The notes beneath the pieces were generated by a model that saw nothing but the letters and a program-made list of their open reading frames with translations, did not search any database and had not been told where the DNA came from. A stretch of DNA of 6,554 nucleotides. Source: Betaproteobacteria bacterium (GTDB taxonomy: Bacteria; Pseudomonadota; Gammaproteobacteria; Burkholderiales; Rhodocyclaceae). The stretch is from positions 1-6,554 of the forward strand of contig JAPTVL010000336.1 in assembly GCA_028065725.1 (NCBI GenBank). Direction: 5' to 3'. Made by a program: the position numbers and the translations under genes. This document shows, piece by piece, positions 1-5,543 of the stretch (position 1 is the stretch's first letter; the number at the start of each line of letters is the position of its first letter).

Positions 1-1755
1 GCTCGCTCCGTCATGTGGTGGGCGAAAGCTGAGCCCGGTTTCGTCCTGAAGGGACTTGCCCACCGCAGCTAGTTCCCGGTCGCGCAAGGTGGATAACAGG
101 TTGCGCGCTAAAACCACGCGCGGGCCGTGTCGCTCGGCCAGCCCCTGTTCGATCAGGAAATCCGACCGCTGCCGTAGCGCATCGCGCACCTCGCCGCCGA
201 AGCCGTTGTCGGCGATACTGCTGGCGCCACCGATCAATTGCTGGTCCAACCAGGTCGCGCCGATCACGCGCGCTTGCCGTTCGATGGGTAGGTGTGTACG
301 CAGTTCCACCGACACGCCCCCCAGCCTTTGCGCATCGTATTGCCGACCTTGATCGGGCAGGTCCGCAGGCACCCGCCAGACGCCCTCGGCCACGCGCTCG
401 ACAATGCCCGCCCGACGCAAGGCTTCCAACCGGCGCACATGGGCATCGACCATTTCTTTGGAATCGCGCTCGGGTGTGGCCTGAACCTTGGACACCGTCA
501 GGTGGTGGTCAGTGCGGTATAGGCCATCGACCGCGAGCGCGGCGATGTTCTTGTCGGCCGCGCGGATGTTGGTTGAACCACGGGCTTCGACCACTGAGCC
601 GACCGGGTACTGGTCCAGCTCTACCTTGACATTCAAGGCGACATAGTGGGCTTTGCCGTCGATGCCATCGATCACCAGATAGCCTCGGTCACACAGTTCG
701 TCCGCCATGCCCTTGGCCGCTACCCGACCGACCACCGACCGGGCGTTCTCGCCAGCATCGAACACCGCCAAATCGCGCGGTATCCCGCTCATGGCCCGCT
801 GCATGGTGCGCACGATGTCGCCACGCTCGCCCATCGTTCGCAGAACCTGTTCTGCATCGGCTTGTACGGCCCACACACCGGGCGATGGCTCGTGCGCCAG
901 CCCCATGCGCTGCAAGCGTTGCAGCCGTCCGACCAATAGCGCGCGCTGCTGTCTGCGCGATGGATCATCGGCAGGCTGATTCGTGTGAATCAGCCCACCT
1001 TGCGCTTCACGTTGCAGCGTGCGATCCAAGCAGGTCCAGCGTTCCTGATCGACCTCACGCCGCAGGCTTTGCTGGATTTCCAGCTCGCTGCGCGGGCCCA
1101 GCCATTCGGTCGCCAGTTCGACGGCTCGTTCGCGCATCCCTTGTGCGATGTAGTCGCGGGAAATGATCAAGTCCTTGCCGCTGTTATCCTTGCCGCGCAG
1201 CACGACGTGGGTGTGCGGGTTGTCGGTGTTCCAGTGGTTCACCGCTACCCAGTCCAGGTTCGTTCCTAGATCGGTTTCCATGCGGCTCATCAAGTGCCGG
1301 GTATAGCGGCGCAGGTCGTCGAGCTGCTCGGCGTCCTCGGGCGAGACAATGAAGCGGAACTGGTGCCGATCCTCCCGGCCGCGTTCCTCGAAGGCGGCCA
1401 GATCGGCGCTGTCCGTTGTTGATCCATAGGCCTGGCCCGGTTCGTCATCGCGGCCCACGCCCTCCCGTTCGATGTAGCGCAGATGCGTGGTGGTCGAGCG
1501 CGCCCCGGCCTGTTTGAGGTTCACCAGCCGGGTCTTGATGGTGACGCGCCGTGAACCCGGCTGCGCAGAGCGGCCGGTGAAACTGGCGGCTACATGCCCG
1601 CGACCAAGGCGTGCGCCGGGCCGGGCTCCCGACTTGCGCACCGACTTGCCGCCAACCTTGCTGACCTCCTTCAAAACCTGCGAGACGAACTTCTGTTGGC
1701 GGTTCTTGGGTGCGCCTGGGCGGACGCGGAAACGGTCATCGTCCTGCTTGCTCAC
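1..1755 (-). CDS. rlxS: VirD2-like relaxase with DUF3363 domain (RlxS family), 3' end cut off
   Basis: DNA relaxase that would nick oriT, stay covalently bound to the 5' end of the transferred strand and enter the recipient. The frame is open without a stop for 585 codons to the left edge. Family members are usually somewhat longer, so a C-terminal part is missing. The N-terminus (SKQDDDRFRVRPGAPKNRQ) is the typical opening of this family and fixes the GTG start, which has a GGAG site 8 nt upstream (1764-1767). A likely catalytic tyrosine is Y94 in HLRYIEREG. The metal-binding histidine motif is H174...H181-x-H183 in NHWNTDNPHTHVVLRG. Residues from about 250 onward, with winged-helix-like stretches (GRLQRLQRMGLAHE, RRLEALRRAGIVERV), fit DUF3363. 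The GTG overlaps the stop of a possible small ORF (GTGA). Seen: motifs and frame. Inferred: function in this element. Confidence 0.95.
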   Translation of the reverse strand, partial: MSKQDDDRFRVRPGAPKNRQQKFVSQVLKEVSKVGGKSVRKSGARPGARLGRGHVAASFTGRSAQPGSRRVTIKTRLVNLKQAGARSTTTHLRYIEREGVGRDDEPGQAYGSTTDSADLAAFEERGREDRHQFRFIVSPEDAEQLDDLRRYTRHLMSRMETDLGTNLDWVAVNHWNTDNPHTHVVLRGKDNSGKDLIISRDYIAQGMRERAVELATEWLGPRSELEIQQSLRREVDQERWTCLDRTLQREAQGGLIHTNQPADDPSRRQQRALLVGRLQRLQRMGLAHEPSPGVWAVQADAEQVLRTMGERGDIVRTMQRAMSGIPRDLAVFDAGENARSVVGRVAAKGMADELCDRGYLVIDGIDGKAHYVALNVKVELDQYPVGSVVEARGSTNIRAADKNIAALAVDGLYRTDHHLTVSKVQATPERDSKEMVDAHVRRLEALRRAGIVERVAEGVWRVPADLPDQGRQYDAQRLGGVSVELRTHLPIERQARVIGATWLDQQLIGGASSIADNGFGGEVRDALRQRSDFLIEQGLAERHGPRVVLARNLLSTLRDRELAAVGKSLQDETGLSFRPPHDGAS

Positions 1756-2012
1756 GGCATGAACTCCAGCGCAGCGCTGCCAAGCCCAGCGGGCGAAGCA
1801 CGCCACTCGACCAATGCGGGTGCGGCCTTCGTGCCGCACACGGCGCATTGCTGTCCAAAGCGCGTGCCGCGCCGACCCACGTGCAGACAAAGCTTTCGTC
1901 GCGATGACGTGCCGCGTCCTTTTATCTTGCCCTCCGTCTTTTCCGATCGCTGGCGCGACCGGCTCCGACGGGCGGGCTGCGATTGTCTGCACGAGTGAAG
2001 CACTGCGGCCAT
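1752..2012 (-). CDS. possible small CxxC protein upstream of the relaxase gene
   Basis: An open frame ends in TGA that overlaps the relaxase GTG (GTGA), a usual sign of translational coupling. From the ATG at 2012 it gives 86 residues. The first 40 or so are arginine/serine-rich and look non-coding. The last 45 or so look more protein-like and include CAVCG (C57-x2-C60) and ALVEWRASP. The ATG lies in the loop of a hairpin and has no Shine-Dalgarno site. Other starts in the same frame are a GTG at 1880, or a rare ATA at 1925 preceded by GGAGGG (1930-1935), which would give 57 residues. The frame stays open further upstream into traF. I do not recognise a family. It may be a small zinc-knuckle protein or only the chance complement of structured DNA. 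Confidence 0.3.
   Translation of the reverse strand: MAAVLHSCRQSQPARRSRSRQRSEKTEGKIKGRGTSSRRKLCLHVGRRGTRFGQQCAVCGTKAAPALVEWRASPAGLGSAALEFMP
1812..1850. repeat. nested inverted repeat (two-stage hairpin) upstream of rlxS
   Basis: The outer arms caatgcg (1812-1818) and cgcattg (1844-1850) are perfect complements. Inside them, gtgcggc (1820-1826) and gccgcac (1833-1839) are also perfect complements around a 6-nt loop. The two stems are separated by a small asymmetric internal loop. The element lies 57 to 95 nt upstream of the relaxase start. It could be an oriT recognition hairpin or a structure in the rlxS leader. Confidence 0.55.
1923..1930 (+). other. nic-like motif of IncP/VirD2 type
   Basis: The plus strand reads TATCTTGC followed by CC. 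It differs by one base from the RP4 nic core TATCCTG/C, where relaxases of this broad class cut before the last C. It lies between the two strong hairpins of the traF-rlxS gap. A single-mismatch octamer can occur by chance, so this is only a candidate. Confidence 0.25.
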
Positions 2013-2021
2013 CGGCCGCAG
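2003..2021. repeat. 8-bp stem, 3-nt loop hairpin downstream of traF
   Basis: ctgcggcc (2003-2010) and ggccgcag (2014-2021) are perfect complements around a 3-nt loop. After one mismatch, two more pairs can form. It begins about 50 nt past the traF stop. No T-run follows on the minus strand, so a classical intrinsic terminator is unlikely; an oriT arm or an mRNA-end-stabilising stem is possible. Confidence 0.5.
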
Positions 2022-2074
2022 CGCAAACCAAGTGCAATGGGGCTGCACGAAGAGCGGAATGCAGCGCTGCACGT

Positions 2075-2593
2075 TCACGGTGTGTCCCAGGTCCATAATG
2101 GCTGCGCGCTGCCCATCACTGCGGAGACAGCAATGGGACCGAAGTAGCGGCTGTCGAACGACGCCGGATTCGTCGCACTGAGCAGGAATAGTTCGCCGTC
2201 GCGAAGCTGCCGACATTGCCGCCAGGCCAATAGTGGGCGGCCACGGCCATCTGTTGCACGGACGCCAGTTACCGCTACGCCGCTGATGCGAACGATGTGC
2301 TTCTCGATGCACACCTGCTGCGGTGACATCGCGCCGATGCGCTTGAGCAGCGGGATGTGCTCAGGCAGGTAGCCGCGTTGCGCAGCCAGCGCGGCGGCGT
2401 CTGCCGGAAGCCGGGCGAGCACGATGCTGCCGACGTGCAGCGAGTCTGCCGGGCCGACGCGGTACCAGCCGCGCGGTACGCTGTCGCTGGGGTTGTAGAC
2501 GATGTGCGCAACGGGTGTGTGCACTGACGGCCAGGCGAGCGCAGCGATGCCGAGGCCGGTGAACAGTGCGACAAGCAAGCGACCGGCGTTCAT
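2075..2593 (-). CDS. traF: conjugative transfer signal peptidase TraF (S26 family)
   Basis: Serine protease of the S26 family with 172 residues. RP4 TraF of this family processes and cyclises the conjugative pilin, acting at the inner membrane with its active site in the periplasm. An N-terminal membrane anchor spans about residues 5-23 (RLLVALFTGLGIAALAW). The catalytic serine is S38 in NPSDSVPRGWY, and the general-base lysine is K84 in PLLKRIGA. The conserved end block is SFDSRYFGPI (145-154). The ATG overlaps the stop of the DUF2840 gene (ATGA) and has GAGG 7 nt upstream. C95 and C127 could form a periplasmic disulfide (inference). The pilin substrate and type IV secretion genes are not in this window. 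Confidence 0.93.
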   Translation of the reverse strand: MNAGRLLVALFTGLGIAALAWPSVHTPVAHIVYNPSDSVPRGWYRVGPADSLHVGSIVLARLPADAAALAAQRGYLPEHIPLLKRIGAMSPQQVCIEKHIVRISGVAVTGVRATDGRGRPLLAWRQCRQLRDGELFLLSATNPASFDSRYFGPIAVSAVMGSAQPLWTWDTP

Positions 2594-3123
2594 CGCAACA
2601 CCTCGCCCGCGAGGTAAGCCGCGTGCCGCTCGGCGGTGTAAGCCGGCAGCGGCAAACGCGCGGATAGTCGATTGCCCAACGTGCGCCAGTACGCGGGCGA
2701 CACCGACACCGGATCGATGTCGAGCGCTTCGATGGCGTCGATTTGCGGTAGCACCGATTGCGCCTGCAACTCGCCCTCAGCACACAGCAGCAGGCGCGCA
2801 CCCGGCTGAATCCCGGCGATGCGCTGCACCGCATCGAGCGGCGTACAAGCTTGCAGCACCATGAGCTGCCAACGTGTCGTGCCGTAGTCGTTGGACTCCC
2901 AGCGCACGCGGCAGAACATCGCAGCAGGGAGGAATACCGCGCAGCGGCGCCAGCGGCCCAGCCGCAACTCGCGCACCGGATGACCGAAGCGCAAATAGAG
3001 GTTGATCCGCTGTTCGACGAACGCCAGCGACACGCGCGTCAGCGGTGTGCCGCTCGTGACGCTCGATAGCACGGGACGAGGTATTGGTGGGGCGTTGCTG
3101 ACCGCCTGCAGGAGTGCGTTCAT
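2590..3123 (-). CDS. DUF2840 domain-containing protein
   Basis: A 177-residue protein of unknown function, of a family found almost only in ICEs and plasmids between a parA-type gene and traF. Recognisable family features are VEQRINLYLRFGHPV (36-50), FCRVRWESNDYGT (70-82), the QIDAIEALDIDP block (127-138) and the C-terminal AYTAERHAAYLAGEVL (161-176). The first 25 or so residues are low-complexity and variable. No signal peptide or membrane segment is evident. The start has GGAG 8 nt upstream and overlaps the stop of the RHH gene by ATGA; the end overlaps the traF start the same way. The context suggests a role in transfer or element maintenance, but nothing in the sequence shows which. Confidence 0.9.
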   Translation of the reverse strand: MNALLQAVSNAPPIPRPVLSSVTSGTPLTRVSLAFVEQRINLYLRFGHPVRELRLGRWRRCAVFLPAAMFCRVRWESNDYGTTRWQLMVLQACTPLDAVQRIAGIQPGARLLLCAEGELQAQSVLPQIDAIEALDIDPVSVSPAYWRTLGNRLSARLPLPAYTAERHAAYLAGEVLR

Positions 3124-3365
3124 GGCTGCTTCTCCGGGAATTCGTGTTCCAACAGCGCGCGCAGCATCTCGGCGACCGTGATGCCCTGGGTGAATGCTTC
3201 GACCTTGATGCGGGCGCGCAGCGCCGGCGTCACGTCGAGGGTCAGTCGGGCGGTGTAGAGATCGGCCTTGCCGATGTCCGCACCGTCGCCTTGGCGCACC
3301 CAGGCGTCGGCCTGTGGGTTGGCGGGTGGGCGTGCGCCAATCGCAACGCGTTTGCCGTTCTTCAT
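3120..3365 (-). CDS. ribbon-helix-helix protein, probable partner of ParA
   Basis: A small 81-residue protein. The N-terminal part (KNGKRVAIGARPPANPQADAW) is basic and probably flexible. The C-terminal part has ribbon-helix-helix character: a strand YTARLTLDV (37-45) followed by helices PALRARIKVEAFTQG (47-61) and TVAEMLRALLEHEF (63-76). RHH proteins bind DNA as dimers through the strand. Small RHH proteins next to ParA often act as the centromere-binding partner and repress their own operon; that role is inferred here. Its ATG overlaps the parA stop and its stop overlaps the DUF2840 ATG. GAGG lies 8 nt before the start. A possible centromere would be the repeats upstream of parA, although these fit iterons better. 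Confidence 0.88.
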   Translation of the reverse strand: MKNGKRVAIGARPPANPQADAWVRQGDGADIGKADLYTARLTLDVTPALRARIKVEAFTQGITVAEMLRALLEHEFPEKQP

Positions 3366-4000
3366 CGCGCCATCCTCAAAACTTCATCGGTGAGCGCCGC
3401 AATCTCGCGTGCAGCAACGCCGTCCACGTCGAGTTCGCGCGCGAGCTGACCTCTGGCCACGCTGTCGGCGAACAGGATGCGCTGCCGAACTTCCGATAGC
3501 AGCGATGGCAGCGGTTGATCGGCGAGCGCGCCGCGAGCCTCGCGTCCGATCACCGTGGTGCTGACGCGCCGGTTGATGATAAAGGCCGCGCGCAGCGTCG
3601 GCCGGAACACCTGCGCTTCACGGATCAGCGACACCATCTCGGCGCTGGCCCACACGTCGTAGGGACTGGGCTGAACGGGAATTAGCACCAGGTCCGCCGC
3701 GAGCAGCGCGGAGCGCGCGAGGGTGGCGATCCGGGGCGGGCCGTCGATCACGATGTGATCGCAGCGTCTGGCGAGTTCGGGCGCTTCCTGATGCAGGGTT
3801 TCTCTTGCCAGGCCGACAGCGCCGAACAGCCTGGGCAAGCCGTTCTGGCTGCGGCGCTGCGTCCAGTCCAACGCTGAGCCCTGGGGATCGGCATCGAGCA
3901 GGATCACCGATCTGCCTTGCATCGTCAGCTCGCCCGCGATGTGCGTGGCGAGCGTCGTCTTACCGACCCCGCCTTTCTGGTTGAGCAGCGCGATGATCAT
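3362..4000 (-). CDS. parA: ParA-family partition ATPase
   Basis: A 212-residue ATPase of the ParA/MinD superfamily, expected to drive segregation or stabilisation of the excised element together with a DNA-binding partner. The deviant Walker A motif is KGGVGKTT (9-16) with signature lysine K9 and P-loop lysine K14. A Walker A'-like motif is LLDADPQGS (34-42). Walker B is HIVIDGPP (82-89). The short N-terminus without a DNA-binding domain is typical of small type Ib-like ParA proteins, which depend on a partner such as the adjacent RHH protein. The ATG at 4000 is preferred because MIIALLNQKGG is the normal family start and GGAG lies 10 nt upstream. A GTG at 4033 in the same frame would add 11 atypical residues. 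It is the first gene of a chain of four ATGA-overlapping genes. Confidence 0.95.
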   Translation of the reverse strand: MIIALLNQKGGVGKTTLATHIAGELTMQGRSVILLDADPQGSALDWTQRRSQNGLPRLFGAVGLARETLHQEAPELARRCDHIVIDGPPRIATLARSALLAADLVLIPVQPSPYDVWASAEMVSLIREAQVFRPTLRAAFIINRRVSTTVIGREARGALADQPLPSLLSEVRQRILFADSVARGQLARELDVDGVAAREIAALTDEVLRMAR

Positions 4001-4025
4001 GGTGCGCTGGCTCCGGGGCGCCGGC

Positions 4026-4034
4026 TTATCCACA
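4026..4034 (+). promoter_or_regulatory. perfect DnaA box
   Basis: TTATCCACA matches the strong Escherichia coli DnaA-binding consensus exactly. It lies between the AT-rich stretch and the parA start and overlaps the alternative GTG start of parA. Confidence 0.6.
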
Positions 4035-4136
4035 GCGCGCAGGGTCTTCTTATCGTTAGTTTTATAGATTCAAAGTTAGAACCTAAGTTAAGAGACACCG
4101 AAATTCGCGCAGCAAAAGGATTTTCAGTCGATCCGT

Positions 4137-4200
4137 ACTCCTGATAGCACGAGACGGTCACTCCTGATAGCACGAGGATTCCCACTCCTGATAGCACGAG
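4137..4200. repeat. three tandem 17-bp direct repeats (iteron-like)
   Basis: ACTCCTGATAGCACGAG occurs three times without a mismatch, at 4137-4153, 4160-4176 and 4184-4200. The start-to-start distances are 23 and 24 bp, about two helical turns, and the spacers are 6 and 7 bp. This places all copies on one face of the DNA, as in RepA-binding iterons. They end 5 bp before the repA stop codon. A parS-like centromere for the ParA/RHH pair is the main alternative. Confidence 0.8.
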
Positions 4201-4205
4201 CGGAT

Positions 4206-5087
4206 TCACCGCTTTTCCACAGGCACTGCACCGGCACCGAAGCTGCCTCCGGGTCGCAGCGGTGCCGTGGACGGCACGGCGCGAAAGGTCAGCACCTCCG
4301 GCCCATGTCTTGGCTGCAGGACGGCGAGCGTGTAGCCCGGCAAAGGTTGCCGCGCCACGATGCGGCGCAGGTCGTAGGCGAAGTCGGTGAAGCGCGCCAG
4401 GCTGCCGGATTTTCGGTGCAGCTGCGGGAAGTCGAAGCGCCAGCCGTCGCGCTGCCAGCCGCCGTGTTTGCGCACCAGGCGGTACAGCCAGCGCTCGATA
4501 CCGCCGGTCAGGCGGAAGTAGTTGGCGTCGATGGTCAATACCAGGCTCTCTTCGAGCACACCGGCGTAGAACCAGTCGGGCAGGATCAGCTCGATGCCGA
4601 GCGGCCGGCCTTGGCCGTCCGCGCGCTCCTTCCACTCGTTGATCCACGAGAAGCGGTGCAGGCGCCGCGCATTGGGTTGGCGAATGGAGGTGGCCACGCT
4701 GGTGGACTGCAAGCGGTCCAAGGCGGCTTTGAGACGCTGGTAGTCGCGCAGCGACGTGCCGCGGCCGATGAAGCGCAGGATCTCGTAGGGCGTGGCCGCC
4801 ATCAGCCGTGATGAGCGAATCCCCGCGTCGCGCGCTTCGACGATCTGGCTCGCGGCCCAGATCAGGATGTCGGCATCCCAGATAGTCGCGATGCCATGTT
4901 CCGCCGTCCCCTCCACACGCACGGTCACATTGCCCGTGCGAAAATCGATTGGCACCGTGCGCTTGCTCTTGGCCAGCGAAAAGAACGGGTAGGCCATCAG
5001 GTCCTGCGCGTCGCGCGCCGGCAGCTCGCCGGAGAAGGCATGGAACAGTTCGAGCTGCTCGCGCTGCGGTTCGCGCCCGATGGTCAT
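4206..5087 (-). CDS. repA: replication initiator protein A (RPA family)
   Basis: A 293-residue replication initiator of the family called replication initiator protein A, found on broad-host-range plasmids and on ICEs. It should bind the origin and recruit the host replisome when the element is circular. Family blocks are LMAYPFFSLAKSKR (30-43), the strand pair IDFRTGNVTVRVEG (47-60), IATIWDADILIWAASQI (66-82), TPYEILRFIGRGT (99-111) with LKAALDRLQSTSVATSI (119-135), LILPDWFYAGV (167-177), RWLYRLVRKHGG (199-210) and SGSLARFTDFAYDLRRIV (227-244). The tail after 270 is variable. The start ATG lies 22 nt after the stop of the helix-turn-helix gene; its ribosome-binding site is weak (only GGA, 11 nt away). 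The iteron-like repeats directly beyond the stop support the assignment. Confidence 0.92.
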   Translation of the reverse strand: MTIGREPQREQLELFHAFSGELPARDAQDLMAYPFFSLAKSKRTVPIDFRTGNVTVRVEGTAEHGIATIWDADILIWAASQIVEARDAGIRSSRLMAATPYEILRFIGRGTSLRDYQRLKAALDRLQSTSVATSIRQPNARRLHRFSWINEWKERADGQGRPLGIELILPDWFYAGVLEESLVLTIDANYFRLTGGIERWLYRLVRKHGGWQRDGWRFDFPQLHRKSGSLARFTDFAYDLRRIVARQPLPGYTLAVLQPRHGPEVLTFRAVPSTAPLRPGGSFGAGAVPVEKR

Positions 5088-5109
5088 CGGTGATGGTGTC
5101 CATCGCCGA

Positions 5110-5409
5110 TCAGCGCACGCCGGAACGGCGCGCGGCGTGTTGTTCGGTGTACTGCGGATCGGAGGTCATCTCGAAGCTGCGCGCGTCGGCCCAGGCTTCG
5201 AGGTCGGCGATGGCGTACATCACGCGCCGGCCGAACTTGCGAAAGCGGGGCCCGCCGCCGATGACGCGCTGCTTCTCCAGCGTGCGCGGCGACAGCCGCA
5301 GGAACTCGGCGGCTTCGTCGTTGGTGAGATATCGCGCGGGCTGCTTGGTCTGGGCAGGCTGCTGGGTGGCAGCGGGTACGGGATACGGTCGTAACGGTGC
5401 GGGTCTCAT
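5110..5409 (-). CDS. rdfS: AlpA/MerR-type helix-turn-helix protein, RdfS-like excisionase
   Basis: A small DNA-binding protein of 99 residues. The winged helix-turn-helix of the AlpA/excisionase class spans about residues 26-76: RYLTNDEAAEFLRLSPRTLEKQR, then GGGPRFRKFGRRVMYAIADLEAW, with the usual x-Y-x-x-x-D-L-E-x-W ending. The N-terminus is proline/glutamine-rich and probably disordered. In ICEMlSymR7A-type elements the protein in this position (RdfS) is the recombination directionality factor that turns the integrase towards excision; that role is inferred from context and fold. A simple transcription regulator of repA is possible. The ATG at 5409 is chosen because GGAGG lies 8 nt upstream; an in-frame ATG at 5424 would place that site inside the gene. 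Confidence 0.85.
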   Translation of the reverse strand: MRPAPLRPYPVPAATQQPAQTKQPARYLTNDEAAEFLRLSPRTLEKQRVIGGGPRFRKFGRRVMYAIADLEAWADARSFEMTSDPQYTEQHAARRSGVR

Positions 5410-5417
5410 GGCATGGG

Positions 5418-5422
5418 CCTCC
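5418..5422 (-). promoter_or_regulatory. ribosome binding site deciding the rdfS-like start
   Basis: GGAGG on the minus strand lies 8 nt before the ATG at 5409. It directly follows the alternative ATG at 5424, so translation most likely begins at the second ATG. Confidence 0.65.
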
Positions 5423-5490
5423 ATCGGTCAAGATCGCCGACGAAGCAATCGCCGCCGGATGGAAGCAGTCTCGGAAAAGTCAGGCGTTCT

Positions 5491-5531
5491 GCGCAGGGAC
5501 GTTTTTCGCCGCCGCGCGAACGTCCCTGTGC
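5491..5531. promoter_or_regulatory. long dyad between the activator and excisionase genes (operator or terminator)
   Basis: cagggacgtt (5494-5503) and aacgtccctg (5519-5528) are perfect 10-bp complements around a 15-nt centre. The arms extend to 13 positions with a single mismatch. The dyad starts 13 nt past the stop of the DUF2285 gene and lies about 85-120 bp upstream of the rdfS-like ATG. It may terminate the activator transcript, although no clear T-run follows. It may instead be a binding site for the activator at the excisionase promoter. No good sigma-70 promoter is visible between it and the rdfS-like gene, which would suit activator dependence. Confidence 0.5.
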
Positions 5532-5543
5532 GGCCGTGCCGAG

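Larger units (their letters stand above)
1756..2074. other. 319-bp gap between traF and rlxS; candidate oriT region
   Basis: No well-supported gene is present here, apart from the doubtful small ORF. The region is unusually rich in inverted repeats: a nested hairpin at 1812-1850, an 8-bp stem hairpin at 2003-2021 and a 12-bp palindrome at 2060-2071. It also has a nic-like motif at 1923-1930. Relaxases often act at an oriT next to their own gene, so this is the best oriT candidate in the window. Some related elements, as far as I recall, carry a lytic transglycosylase gene between traF and rlxS; none is seen here. The oriT call is an inference from position and structure. Confidence 0.4.
4016..4221. 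other. origin-like region between repA and parA (putative oriV)
   Basis: The features line up in order: a DnaA box (4026-4034), an AT-rich stretch of about 90 bp in an otherwise GC-rich window (4044-4130), three 17-bp direct repeats (4137-4200), and a near-match DnaA box (4213-4221) just inside the repA end. The AT-rich part holds two aagtta repeats (4073-4078 and 4085-4090) that could be part of a melting region. The stretch lies directly downstream of a replication-initiator gene. Together this is the standard layout of an iteron-controlled origin. That it is active is inference. The parA promoter should also lie here; a TATAAA hexamer is present on the minus strand at 4061-4066, but I see no convincing -35 element. 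Confidence 0.6.

Noticed and set aside
56..1998. Many plus-strand open frames opposite the relaxase gene
   Set aside because: GC-rich antisense frames with no recognisable domains or ribosome binding sites. The minus-strand relaxase reading is continuous and motif-rich.
1771..2070. The palindrome gcagcgctgc present at both ends of the traF-rlxS gap (1771-1780 and 2061-2070)
   Set aside because: A 10-bp GC-rich palindrome can recur by chance in such DNA, and a similar core occurs elsewhere in the window (near 6252). Not enough to call paired sites.
1752..2312. Full 186-codon minus-strand frame overlapping the traF 3' half
   Set aside because: The upstream half is the shadow of traF in another frame. 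Only the part downstream of traF is kept, with low confidence, as a possible small ORF.
3362..4033. GTG start for parA at 4033
   Set aside because: It adds 11 residues not typical of the family and lies on the DnaA box. The ATG at 4000 has a ribosome binding site and gives the normal N-terminus.
4137..4200. CRISPR array
   Set aside because: The repeats are only 17 bp and the spacers 6-7 bp, far too short. Iterons next to repA explain them better.
3997..5103. A 368-codon minus-strand open frame overlapping repA
   Set aside because: It is a shifted frame of repA plus the iteron region. Its product is arginine/alanine-rich with no family features, while the 293-residue frame matches replication initiator proteins throughout.
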